A stretch of DNA of 64,000 bases from Notolepis coatsorum. Taxonomy: Eukaryota > Chordata > Actinopteri > Aulopiformes > Paralepididae. The stretch is taken from NCBI GenBank assembly GCA_963971535.1, contig OZ020589.1:52903509-52967508 (forward strand). Reading direction: 5' to 3'. Both the position numbers and the translations under genes were made by a program. The notes beneath the pieces are model-generated. The model searched no databases and was not told the DNA's origin. It saw only the letters and a list, made by a program, of their open reading frames with translations. Positions 35,111-45,800 of this stretch are shown here, piece after piece (position 1 is the first letter of the stretch; each line of letters begins with the position of its first letter).

Positions 35111-35430
35111 TATATATCTTTGTCTCCAACAGGGTGCTCTCCTTCCCCGTGATTTTTTTTTCCGTAGCAGTAGTTTGCAAAGACGCTCTCTGATTGGCTA
35201 GCCCGCGTACAGCGAAGACCCTCTCTTATTGGTTTAGCTCCGAAGGGCTCTTCCGCCTTGTACATATATATTCTCTGCTTCGAAGTGGTTATGATTTGGC
35301 CCTCTTTCGAAGTGGTTATGCTTAGAGTTTCTCTTTAGAGCAGGGCGATGGACCACCAGCCCTGATTCCAAACTCTAAGCATAACCCACTTTGAAAGAGG
35401 GCCAAAGCATAACCACTTCGAAGCAGAGAG
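35111..35430. mobile_element. MITE block B with hairpin, relative of block A
   Basis: It starts TATATATCTTTGTCTCCAAC, followed by GTAGCAGTAGTTTGCAAAGA and CGCTCTCTGATTGGCTA, matching the terminal part of block A (17568-17720 and, inverted, 18380-18476). It then carries hairpin B. Blocks A and B lay either side of the 440-bp MITE before the copia insertion. Confidence 0.6.
35272..35429. repeat. Hairpin B: about 59-nt stem, 39-nt loop
   Basis: Left arm 35272-35330 and right arm 35370-35429 pair with few mismatches. The loop 35331-35369 (AGAGCAGGGCGATGGACCAC...) matches the reverse complement of the hairpin A loop at about 33 of 38 positions. Confidence 0.88.
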
Positions 35431-36609
35431 TATTTCTGAACACACACAGCACTAATAACAGCATAAACATTATGTGCTAGTACACAATCTATATGATATA
35501 CTTGACATGTCATTCCGGAATCCGGACCATTCCTATTTTAGAAGATGAGGAGTGGTTTGTTTACATCACCTACAGTGAGGCTGCCACCCAGTGGAGACTT
35601 GTGGTAATGACAGGAACATTCCTGAAGACACTGGAACTCCCAGAGGCAGAATATAAAAGCTGAGACAGTCCCACTGCTGAGACACAACGCAACACAAGCA
35701 ACACTGAACACACTCCAGCCTTCCTTAGAGGGAGTGAGAAGGAAAAGAGGGAGACATTTAAAAAAAAATTATAACACAGATGCACAGATGAAAAAGAATG
35801 TAAACTATATTAAAAATAAAATATATATATATATATATTTTTTTTTTCATATTTCATATTTGATATTAATTCATATTTTAATAGGGAGGCATGGCTTCCG
35901 TTGGCTTCCATAAGGATTCGCCACTGGGCAGCGGCAGCCTCTAGTTCAGCCGGCCCACCACCACCAGTGGCTGCCACCTGTTCGTATACGCCCGCCGCAT
36001 CTCCACAGCCCAGCCCCAACACCAACACCAATGACTCTGACTCTGAGGCAGACCGCGATGATGACAGCCCGCCGCCGGCGCTGCTTGAACATGAAAACCA
36101 GGAGGATTGGTTGGACAATGTTACAGATCCACCAGCTCTTTTTTTTTTTTTTTTACGTGACATATAAAAACGCAACTGTGTGTGGGTGTGGGGGGGGCTC
36201 CACAAGAATCTGGCCCGGGGGCCTCTGAATTCTTAATCTGGCCTTGCTTATGGGACTCCAACATCCTAGATTTGTGAAACTGTAAGCCTTTCCAATTAGT
36301 CATGATGTCACAGTTATGCAGGTGGACTAGGAGTCGTGGCCTCACATCAGATATAAGGATGTAGGCACGGCAGAAGATTGAAAGTTGAACAAATGATGAA
36401 CTGAATATTGACACTTCGTTCCATTGACGTGACCAAGGTAGTGTCATAACAAACTTTTTTCACGTCTTTACATTGCGAGCTTGTTTTCTGGCCTATGGTG
36501 TTTTCACACAAACTCATAGTAGTGGTTTGGTATTCCAGCTAACAGGGGTTGTGTTTATAGGGACTGCTACCTTAGCATTTCACTGAGCTGTAATACTTCT
36601 GAGATCCAA
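35431..36609. other. Mostly unassigned; weak exon-like and promoter-like pieces
   Basis: A TATAAAAG box at 35652-35659 is followed by a GAGACAC-rich stretch that could be a transcription start. Plus-strand 35901-36167 encodes 88 residues with a proline/serine and acidic stretch (NTNTNDSDSEADRDDDSPPP) ending in a poly-T run; it resembles the acidic part of a transposase-associated protein, but no family is recognised. The rest shows nothing clear. Confidence 0.3.
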
Positions 36610-36680
36610 ATGTTTAAAAACATGGCAAGAGTAACCAACCGGAGGGACAGTTGTTGGAAAACTAAAGAAATTGACAATGA

Positions 36681-39208
36681 ATGCGGTAGTTACCGTCCTT
36701 TAAGCCTCCTCGGAACCGATGTCAAACTGTACTCTAAGATATTAGCCATCAGATTGCAAAAGCATATGACGTCTTTAGTTCATACGGACCAAACAGGCTT
36801 CATAAAAGGTCGCCTGATCAATGATAACATAAGGCGAATACTGCACGTACTAGATACAGACAAAGAGGACATCACACCTAAGGCGATACTATCCCTGGAT
36901 GCTATGAAAGCATTTGACAGGTTGGAATGGTCGTTTCTATGGGCAGTATTGGAAAGGATGGGGTTAGGAAAAGGTTTCATTGATATGATTAAAGTACTAT
37001 ACAAGGACCCATCGGCCATGATTACAACAGGCACAATCATCTCCAAAATCTTTCCGGTATCACGCTCTGCCAGACAGGGTTGCCCTCTTAGTCCCGGACT
37101 ATTCAATTTATCATTAGAGCCTTTAGCACAATATATAAGACAATCCCAATCCATAGAACCAATCGTAATCAAGGGCACACAACAAAAAATTAGTTTATAT
37201 GCGGACGACGTAATATTGTTCATGCAAAACCCCAACACCACATTGCCTCATCTGCTCAAGTTGATTGAGAACTTTGGTGATTTATCGGGATTTAAGATAA
37301 ATTGGCCGAAGTCGGCTTTCCTTCCACTTAACACCCCTGCAAAAAAAGATATAACCCTCCCGGGTGCGATACCGATGGTAAAACATTTCAGATGCTTGGG
37401 AGTGGAAATATTCCCCACCATAAGACAAACGGTGAAGCACAATTACACAAAAATACAGAACAAAATCAAGGACGACCTGGACAGGTGGGCAAAACTTAAA
37501 AACTCAGTACAGGCAAGGGTATCAATAGTTAAGATGGATGTATTACCAAGAATCAATTTCTTCAGCTCAATGCTTCCGTTACCTCCTCCAGAGGGCTACT
37601 GGAAAAGATTACAAACCTCCACATACAAATTTATTTGGAATAACAAACCACCTCGCATAAAAAGATCCACCGCACAGAGAAGTAAAGCAGACGGTGGCAT
37701 GGCAGTCCCAGATTTTTTACAATATTTTAATGCCTTCACATTAAGACCATTGAAGAAGATATGGTTTGACCCCGAGGCTTTGGTATCTTGGAGAAAATTA
37801 GAAGAAAACATAGTAGCCCCACAGAGATTGAAAGACATAGCATACACTAAACTTTCAATCAAGCATTGTGAGCGAGAATTTGGCCCAATAATAACCCATG
37901 CAATCAGGACATGGCGGGAAACTCAAAGGAAATTTCCTAACAATCAAGTATGGCATAATCACACTCCCATATTCAATAACAATGCTCTCTTAATGGGAAA
38001 ACGACCTATAAGATTCCCTGTATGGGAAGAAAGAGGCATACACTCATTAGGGGATATTTTTAATAACAAGGGCCTCTGTAGTTATGTCGAAATATGCATA
38101 AAGTTTAACCTCACCGAGTCCACATGGCTTTTTTACATACAGTTAAAACTTTGTATGAGATCTCACGGTGTTCCATTACACATACCAATTGAACACCACA
38201 GATACCACAAATTTTTCTATGACAGAAATACATTGGGAGGTTTTGTATCAGGTTTTTATTCACAATTACTAACGTCCTCGTACGAAACCCTTCAACTAGA
38301 CAATGTCTGGAGGAGGGATATACCAGACCTGGAAAATGACTTTGATTGGCAAGGAGCCTGGGCAAATGTCCGACTTACATCAAGGAACCCGGATCATCAA
38401 CAAATCAATCTGAACTATATTCACAGGACATACTTGACTCCTATAAGGCTGTGCAAAATGGGGCTTATACAAAACTCCAAATGCTCCCAATGTACAAATG
38501 GGGACGAAGGAACATTTATGCACATGTATTGGGACTGCCCACCAGTTAAGGCATTCTGGGAAGATGTGTCCCAACAATTATCAATACTCGTATTTTGGAA
38601 TATACCTGTACACCCCGCGGTATTGCTATTGAATGATGTTTTTGAGTTTGCAGTGAACCCACAACTAAAAAGATTGGTTTTATCGGGTATCACAGTAGCT
38701 AAAAAACTGATTGCATCACGTTGGTTTCAACCGGAAAAAATGTGCCGGAAAGTGTGGTTTCTTACATATCTTGATGTGATATATCAAGAAATATCAACAG
38801 CAAGAATTCTAGGGCTCAATGAATCCAAAATGTTAATGTGGTTAGAAGTGGTGGAGAGAATAAAAGCTAGCCTATAATGGTGATGTCTGGTTAGGAGTGA
38901 GGGATAATGGAGGTACTATCCAAGAGGGGGTCCGGGAGGGGGGGATTTGAGCTGGAGCATATGTGTGTAGGGTTTTAGAAAATAGGTATTCGGGGTATAT
39001 TATATACTAACATTTATATAATTGTAACTTCGCTGGATATACACGGTATACGGTTAAAATGTTATTATTGACTATTTTTGTTTTATCCTGTTTCTGTACT
39101 TGCATATATTTTAACCACCTTTACTGAAAGTTTCATTATACATTGTGTGTTGAGTACTGACTTTTAATAAGTTTTGTTTTGCAATAATAAAAAAAAATTA
39201 AAAAAAAA
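36681..39208 (+). mobile_element. L1/Tx1-type LINE, 5'-truncated, young, with 17-bp TSD
   Basis: The insertion starts within the RT coding region, keeps the ORF to its stop at 38877 and a 3' UTR of about 310 bp, and ends in an A-rich tail at 39181-39210. The target AAAGAAATTGACAATGA is present on both sides (36664-36680 and 39209-39225). 5' truncation, a poly(A) tail and a long duplication are the classic target-primed L1 signature. Confidence 0.92.
36682..38877 (+). CDS. L1-type reverse transcriptase, C-terminal ~730 residues, open
   Basis: The frame stays open to the stop. It opens as CGSYRPLSLLGTDVKLYSKI, the start of the RT palm; the endonuclease was lost to truncation. Motifs are TGFIKGRLINDNIRR, SLDAMKAFDRLEW, QGCPLSPGLFNLSLEPL and SLYADDVILF (catalytic YADD, codon about 197 of the frame counted from 36610), followed by the thumb region (GFKINWPKSAF). 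A C-terminal zinc-knuckle-like motif, CSQCTNGDEGTFMHMYWDC, near codon 625 is shared by L1/Tx1 proteins. The N-terminal 24 codons of the apparent ORF (from 36610) are flanking DNA, not LINE. No breaks were seen, so the copy is recent. Confidence 0.9.
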   Translation, partial: CGSYRPLSLLGTDVKLYSKILAIRLQKHMTSLVHTDQTGFIKGRLINDNIRRILHVLDTDKEDITPKAILSLDAMKAFDRLEWSFLWAVLERMGLGKGFIDMIKVLYKDPSAMITTGTIISKIFPVSRSARQGCPLSPGLFNLSLEPLAQYIRQSQSIEPIVIKGTQQKISLYADDVILFMQNPNTTLPHLLKLIENFGDLSGFKINWPKSAFLPLNTPAKKDITLPGAIPMVKHFRCLGVEIFPTIRQTVKHNYTKIQNKIKDDLDRWAKLKNSVQARVSIVKMDVLPRINFFSSMLPLPPPEGYWKRLQTSTYKFIWNNKPPRIKRSTAQRSKADGGMAVPDFLQYFNAFTLRPLKKIWFDPEALVSWRKLEENIVAPQRLKDIAYTKLSIKHCEREFGPIITHAIRTWRETQRKFPNNQVWHNHTPIFNNNALLMGKRPIRFPVWEERGIHSLGDIFNNKGLCSYVEICIKFNLTESTWLFYIQLKLCMRSHGVPLHIPIEHHRYHKFFYDRNTLGGFVSGFYSQLLTSSYETLQLDNVWRRDIPDLENDFDWQGAWANVRLTSRNPDHQQINLNYIHRTYLTPIRLCKMGLIQNSKCSQCTNGDEGTFMHMYWDCPPVKAFWEDVSQQLSILVFWNIPVHPAVLLLNDVFEFAVNPQLKRLVLSGITVAKKLIASRWFQPEKMCRKVWFLTYLDVIYQEISTARILGLNESKMLMWLEVVERIKASL

Positions 39209-39225
39209 AAAGAAATTGACAATGA

Positions 39226-39545
39226 TGTCAGAAATAAACCCCACTGGGAACGGATGTATCAGGAGATAAGTTCCCTTTGGAGGTACAGATACAGACGACA
39301 CCGGCAACCAATATGGATGTCAACTCAGTTATTAAAATATCGCAACCCTTTTTGTTTATTTTATTTGTAAATTTGATTTGATTATTTTCATTGTTTGCCC
39401 CCCCCCACCAACTACATTTGTTAACTCTTTCTGGTACACGGGTCTTTCACGGGTCTTTCAAATAATTGGTTGTTGAAGGTCACACAGAATAGCAACTTGA
39501 ATGGTAATGTCTCTTTATTTATCCATAAATCATAAAGGTTATATT
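39226..39545. other. Unassigned flank of the L1 insertion
   Basis: It continues the frame present before the insertion (VRNKPHWERMYQEISSLWRY) to a stop near 39373, then AT-rich DNA with a C-run. See the finding on the interrupted ORF. Confidence 0.35.
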
Positions 39546-40154
39546 TAGTGCTGTCAGGCGATTCAATTTTTTTATCTAATTAATTACAGTATTTGTACTT
39601 AATTAATCGAATTAATCACTTTTTAATCGCATAACCATTTTAGGCCTGATATTTTATATTCTATAATCATATTTCAAATTGCATGTGTCCGGATGGCAGA
39701 ATTCAGTACTGTATCTACAAAACCTTCTGTTTAATCATCTTCCCTTTATTCATTTGCTTAGATTTGTCAGGTCTGGTCAATTTTAGCATGGTGTTATTCA
39801 CAGTAAAAAAAATAATAATAATTGAATTGATATTCTCATTTGGTTCATTACAATTTACTCAAGCCTAGTAACAGACACAGTATTTCTGACACTGGGAATA
39901 CATTCCCTGAGATCCATAGATGTCCCTAGAATCAGATCCCAAGAACATGCAAATGGCCCATTTAGAAAAAAAAGTCTGTAAATGTTTATTCTACGTTATT
40001 ATGGAATGAATGAGATTAAAAAAATAAAAATTATAAAATGTATTATTATCATATATTAAAAAAAAATCATTTTGAGTTAATTTTCAATTTTCATAACGTG
40101 ATAATTTGCTGTGTAATTAATTAATCTAATTAACCCGATAAACTGACAGCCCTA
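39546..40154. mobile_element. 609-bp hAT MITE with exact 8-bp TSD
   Basis: The right end, read inward, is TAGGGCTGTCAGTTTATCGG; the left end is TAGTGCTGTCAGGCGATTC. GTTATATT flanks both sides (39538-39545 and 40155-40162). The interior is very AT-rich with no ORF. Its right end matches the fragment starting at 55874. Confidence 0.92.
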
Positions 40155-40162
40155 GTTATATT

Positions 40163-40451
40163 ATGATACAGTAGGAGGCAAATGTCCTCTTGAAGTAAAC
40201 AGAGATATTGTTGACATCAATCTCATCCACAGCTGGCTCTGTTGCCTCCTCTCCCTTTCTGTGGAGAAATCCAAATATTTGATATTAATAATCACGCAGT
40301 GCTATAATGAATATTGTAGCAGCCAATGGGATCTTGGACTCTGATGATACTGACAGGCATGCAGTGGCAGGTAACATACTGTACCAAGAATACACTGTTC
40401 ACTATGTGTGTAAGGTACATTTGGCAATAAGGTCCTGGATCGTGCTACATT
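40163..40451. other. Unassigned DNA
   Basis: Non-repetitive sequence with short ORFs only; nothing recognised. Confidence 0.4.
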
Positions 40452-40459
40452 CTATTCTG

Positions 40460-40733
40460 TAGGGGTGGGGGGGAAATTTGATACAGTGATATTTTGCATG
40501 CCGATATTATATCGATACACTGATGGCAAGTATCAATCCCATTGTGCTGCAATACGAATTATTGGAGTGAGGTGAACAGACTAACAACCTTACTGTATCA
40601 TATTAGATAAAACAGATGTATATTTTCATTGCAGTTGTTGAATTTGCAGTTAAAAAAAGGTAAAACATCGTGATATTACAGTATCATGACTCTAGTATTG
40701 TGATCGTGGGGACTCTGGTGATTCCCACCCCTA
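40460..40733. mobile_element. 274-bp hAT-like MITE with exact 8-bp TSD
   Basis: The ends are TAGGGGTGGG and CCCACCCCTA, with CTATTCTG on both sides (40452-40459 and 40734-40741). The interior carries ATATCGATAC- and CATCGTGATA-type subterminal repeats. No ORF. Confidence 0.9.
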
Positions 40734-40968
40734 CTATTCTGCATTATTGTTCTTCTATATGCAGTGCATGCATACACAATGAAGTTGAATGTTATTGTTG
40801 CACAATGTCTATTTAGTTTGGAAGGCTAAGGAGGTGGGAGACAGAGTAGGCAGAAACACAGACACAGTGTTCTGACAGGACTCCATGTACTTATGGTTCC
40901 AGAGATAGGGGGTCTTAACCACTACACCCTAATTAGTATACATTATATTATTAGTGTTCTTGAAGCTA

Positions 40969-41167
40969 CTAGGGACAAACTATGCATTTGACATTAGACA
41001 TGGTCTGTGTGTACTTGTGGCTACACTGGTCACACTTACAGCATTTGTAGAGCTTGTTGAGCTTGAGAATGTCGAGGTCAGACAAGCTCCTCCTCTGTCC
41101 AATGGGAACGGTGGCGTCAGGGATGGGCGTTAAGGTTTCCTCTCTGTGCTTGTTGGTGAAGGCCGTC
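40969..41167 (-). CDS. Astacin-family metalloprotease, C-terminal exon (host gene)
   Basis: After the acceptor CTGCAG, the exon (minus strand, from 41167) completes the split Arg codon of the upstream exon and reads TAFTNKHREETLTPIPDATV then PIGQRRSLSDLDILKLNKLY and KC. This is the conserved end of the astacin catalytic domain (compare the family pattern PIGQR...S..DI..IN.LYKC). Reading on gives a cysteine-rich tail (CKCDQCSHKYTQTMSNVKC) and a stop at 40969-40971. Alternatively a good donor (TGCT|GTAAGT, GT at 41039-41038) would end the exon at 41040. Astacins are zinc proteases; in fish the group includes hatching enzymes and nephrosin. The paralogue cannot be named from this piece. Confidence 0.85.
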
Positions 41168-41292
41168 CTGCAGCGATGGAGACCAAGATGATTGGAGAAG
41201 AACAGGCATTCCTTGTGAATTGAGATTGAGAAACATGTAGATTGTTCTTTAGCCTAGCGGTAGGCTTTTCTCTACCTTTCTCCTCATCTTAC

Positions 41293-41374
41293 CTCCCATA
41301 GTGCATGATGGAGGAGTAGTCATACGGAAAGTCCAGGTTATTAGTGTCCTGCTTCTGGAAGTTGTAGGTATTAT
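41293..41374 (-). CDS. Astacin-family metalloprotease, Met-turn exon (host gene)
   Basis: This 82-bp minus-strand exon is bounded by an acceptor (TTCATTCATCAG) and a donor (AG|GTAAGA). It encodes NTYNFQKQDTNNLDFPYDY followed by SSIMHYG, with Arg split across the junction. SIMHY is the Met-turn of metzincin proteases with the family's conserved Tyr zinc ligand, and DTNNxxxPYDYSS is the astacin signature just before it. The phase matches the next exon exactly. The exon carrying the zinc-binding HExxHxxGFxHE was not found upstream to 46 kb; it may lie beyond the LINE and minisatellite, or be lost. No stop or frameshift is present. Confidence 0.9.
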
Positions 41375-41544
41375 CTGATGAATGAAAATAACACGCGAGT
41401 ATGTACTATAAAGCGATAGACAGCAACAGATGTTGCCTGATTGGCTTTCCCTTATGATATAGATATTATAGACCATTTCTAGGCAGCAGCTGTATGACTG
41501 CATATAATTTCCTCGGGTTTGCTGTTAATATCAAAACATGGTGA

Positions 41545-41605
41545 CAGTGGCTCAGGAGGTAGAGCGGTCGTCTGGTAATCAGAAGGTTCCTGGTTTTACT
41601 CAATT
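41545..41605 (+). repeat. tRNA-derived SINE head, fragment
   Basis: TGGCTCAGGAGG (A box, 41548-41559) and GGTTCCTGGTT (B box, 41585-41595) are spaced as in tRNA-derived SINEs, with an AGAGCGGTCGTCTGGTAATC anticodon-arm-like middle. The T arm is degenerate and the rest of the SINE is not recognisable, so this is a fragment and not a tRNA gene. Confidence 0.5.
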
Positions 41606-42111
41606 AAAGTAAGTCATTTTACACAATTGATGAGGAGACACACACATACAGAAATAAACATGGGGTTACATTCTCTGCTTAAATCTTTTCGACAAATGTC
41701 AAGAAAGGTTCCCAAATTGCATAAAATCTCAAATCAGACCCTTCTGTATCTTCTGTAGCTTGATATATTGCATAATCTCTTTAATCCAGTGTATTGCTCT
41801 ATTTCATTAGACTTTGATCTGAGAAGATCTTTGTTGTTGGATGTGATTTAGTCCAGAGATGAGCTTCTATAGCTGAGATAACAGTAGACAGTGACACCTA
41901 TGATCAGGATAATCAGAATATACTGTATTCTCTCATTGGACTATTGGCCCCATTTTTCTGGGGACCCTCTGGAACTACCGGAAGGACTCCTGGTTTAAGA
42001 ACCACTGGCTTAATACACGACAGCTGCTCCAAATCCTCTGAGTCTGGCTCTGGTGATAGTTACCTCATAATCGTCCTGTGCCCCGCAGTGGTGTGGAGCG
42101 ACTTAAAACAA
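41606..42111. other. Unassigned, with a Charlie-like hAT end
   Basis: Mostly unassigned. At about 41945-42007 the minus strand reads CAGTGGTTCTTAAACC followed by GGTCCCCAG, resembling a Charlie-type hAT terminus. No partner end or duplication was found. Confidence 0.35.
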
Positions 42112-42855
42112 AGTACATGGGGATCCTATTGAGTATACTGTTAGTATGAGTACATGGGGATCCTATTGAGTATACTGTTAGTATGAGTACATGGGGATCC
42201 TATTGAGTATATTGCTTAGGATAAGTACATGGGGATCCTATTGAGTATACTGCTTAGAATAAGTACATGGGGATCCTATTGAGTATACTGCTTAGGATAA
42301 GTACATGGGGATCCTATTGAGTATACTGCTTAGGATAAGTACATGGGGATCCTATTGAGTATACTGCTTAGGATAAGTACATGGGGATCCTATTGAGTAT
42401 TGCTTAGGATAAGTACATGGGGATCCTATTGAGTATACTGCTTAGTATAAGTACATGGGGATCCTATTGAGTATACTGCTTAGGATAAGTACATGGGGAT
42501 CCTATTGAGTATACTGCTTAGAATAAGTACATGGGGATCCTATTGAGTATTGCTTAGGATAAGTACATGGGGATCCTATTGAGTATACTGCTTAGTATAA
42601 GTACATGGGGATCCAATTGAGTATACTGCTTAGGATAAGTACATGGGGATCCTATTGAGTATACTGCTTAGTATAAGTACATGGGGATCCTATTGAGTAT
42701 ACTGCTTAGAATAAGTACATGGGGATCCTATTGAGTATACTGCTTAGGATAAGTACATGGGGATCCTATTGAGTATACTGCTTAGAATAAGTACATGGGG
42801 ATCCTATTGAGTATACTGCTTAGGATAAGTACATGGGGATCCTATTGAGTATACT
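42112..42855. repeat. 38-bp minisatellite, about 19-20 copies
   Basis: The unit is AGTACATGGGGATCCTATTG plus AGTATACTGCTTAGGATA. Units vary mostly at GGATA/GAATA/GTATA near the end, and a few lack ATAC. The array was split by the LINE at 42856-46191 and continues at 46192-46306. Three diverged units recur at 60012-60122. Confidence 0.95.
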
Positions 42856-45800
42856 TGATTTGATTTGAAATCTTTATTTCGAACATGCAATGAATACAAA
42901 CAAAGAATAACAAAAGCAAAACAACTCAATCTACATGTTCGAAAAGGAGTAGGAAGAAGTATACACTTATTTAATCCTACCCCTTTTCCACTACTCAAAT
43001 GAGTGTACTATTTTACAACATAAAAAAGAAAAGAAAAAAAAAATATATATATGCAAAACAAAAAACAAAAACTATATATGTAAAACATGAAATAAATAAA
43101 ATAGAAAACAAAATAAAAATGTAAACACCCGTGAATATCAAGTCCCTTCCTCATCCCTGTACCTTGTGAACATAATTTCCTTATACATCAGTTTGAATTG
43201 TCTCATGTTTGGACATTGCTTTAGCACCACATTTAGACTGTTCCACAGTTTCACTCCACATATTGAGATGCAGTGTCTTCTCATGGTAGTGCGTACGTTT
43301 AGCACTTTTAAATTGTGTTCTCCCCTCAGATTATAACCCCCCTCCCTATCAAAGAACAATTCTTGAATGTTTCTTGGAAGTGCATGACTTTTTGCTTTAT
43401 ACATTAATTGTGCCGTTTTAAATTCCACAAGATCATTTAACTTCAATGTCTTTGACTCCAAAAACAATATGTTAGTGTGATCATGATAACCTGCAATGTG
43501 AACTATCCTTATGGCCCTTTTTTGGAGTATAAAAAGTGGTTGTAGTGTAGACTTATAATTGTTTCCCCAGACTTCAGCACAGTAATTTAAATATGGTAAA
43601 ACTAGTGAACAGTAAAGAATGTAGAGTGATTTTCTATCCAGAATGTGCTTTACTTTACTCATGACTGAAATGCTTTGTGAGAGTTTAGATTGGACATGTT
43701 TTATGAGGTTTCCAACAGATTTTATGGTCTATTATTACACATAGGAATTTATTTTCATAAACTCTTTCAATAATCACATCATTTATTTTAACTTGTACCT
43801 GAGTATCCAATCTACAGTTTCCAAACAACATAATTTTAGTTTTGCTCAAGTTCAATGATAATTTGTTTCTATCAAACCATTCCTTCAATTTCTTCATTTC
43901 AGATGTGATGACCTCTAAAAGATGCTGGACATTCTCACCAGAAAAAAAAAGATTAGTGTCATCCGCAAATAAAATACATTTAAATATATTGGATACTTTA
44001 CATATCTCGTTAATGTACAAGATGAACAGTTTTGGACCCAACACTGACCCCTGGGGGACACCACAAGCAATGTCCAAACATTCAGATTTATAATTTCTCA
44101 TTGTCACAAATTGTTGTCTTTTATTTAGAAAGCTTCTCACCCAGTCCAATACTACCCCCCTGATCCCATATCTCTCCAATTTCCTGATTAATATATCATG
44201 ATTAATAGTATCAAATGCTTTTTTTAGGTCAATGAATACTCCAGCTACATGTTTTTTTTGATCTATGGAATTTGTGATTTTTTCAATGAGTTCTATTAAC
44301 GCTAGTGATGTTGACCGGTGTGTTCTGAATCCATACTGGCTATCGGTGAGTAAATTATGTTTATCAATGAATTTATCTAATCTGTTTTTGAAGAGTTTTT
44401 CTAATATTTTTGAAAACTGAGGAAGTCGAGAAACAGGCCTATAATTTGTGAAGTGGTGTTTATCTCCAGTCTTGAACAGAGGTATGACTTTTGCTATTTT
44501 AATTTTATTCGGAAATCGACCAGTTTTGAATGATAAATTGCAGATGTGCGTGAGTGGTTTTGAAATCCCACTAATGAAATGTTTTACTATTTTCATATCT
44601 ATTTCATTACTGTCTGTAGATGTCTTGTTTTTACATTTATTAGTAGTTTCTATAATTTCATTTTCATCTACCGCTTCCAGAAACATTGAACTAGGATTTC
44701 TTTCAATATAATTGTCTTTTATGTCTTCAGGAGTCACTGGATCTGGGATTTTTCCAGCTAATTCTGGTCCAATATTTACAAAAAATGTATTAAAGTTGTT
44801 AACCACATCATCCATATTGCTAATAGTTTGATCATTTTCCATAAAATACTGAGGATAGTTTATTTGTCTTGATCCATTCCTGATAATACCATTTAATATC
44901 TTCCAAACACCCTTAATATTATATTTGTTGTTATCTAATATTCTACTATAATGATCCTTCTTACATCTTCTCATAATATTAGTCAACTTATTTTTATATT
45001 TCTTATATTTATTTTCTGCCTCTTTAGTTCTATGTTTTATAAATTCTCTATATAGTGTATTTTTCTTTTTACATGCATTCTGTAATCCCCTTGTGATCCA
45101 TGGGCTGTCTGAGTGTTTATGTTTACTGCTATATTCTTTTATTGGACAATGTTTGTGATATAGTAAGTTAAATATAGATAAGAATGTTTCATATGCTTTA
45201 TCAGTGTCTTCCTCTTTATATACTATCTCCCAATTTTGTAGTAGCAAATCATTTTTGAAAGCGTTCATTGATTCTTCAGTCCTTACTCGTTTAAATTGTA
45301 GTTTATTGTCCTGCTTGTTTTCTGTGTAGTTGTTGTCATAAACTGTAAAAACTGGTAAATGGTCGCTGATGTCATTTATTAGTAATCCACTCACTGTATT
45401 GTTTTCTATAATGTTCGTAAATATATTGTCTAGCAGAGTGGCACAATGGGATGTGATTCGGCTGGGTCTTGTGATTTTTGGATAAAGGCTCAAACTATAC
45501 AATGTGTTGATGAATTCCTCAGTCATTTTATGTTTGTTTGGATTTAAAAGATCAATGTTAAAATCCCCACAGATGAAAATAGCCTTTTGATTATTGTTTA
45601 TATACATTTCTTCCATCCAGTCCTTGAAAACTTCAATATTTGAACCTGGTGCTCTATATATACAGCTCACAATTATATTTTTCTTTTTTTCTACACATAT
45701 TTCTATTGTTATACATTCTAATAAATTATCAATCACATTTGTCATTTTTTCTACAATCTTATAATTCAAGTTATTATCCACATACACAGCCACTCCTCCT

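Noticed and set aside
35652-35659. TATA box of a host promoter
   Set aside because: TATAAAAG is present but no gene follows, and the region is surrounded by repeats; not enough support for a promoter call.
41545-41605. tRNA gene
   Set aside because: A and B box-like sequences are present but the acceptor and T arms do not pair; it is a SINE-head fragment.
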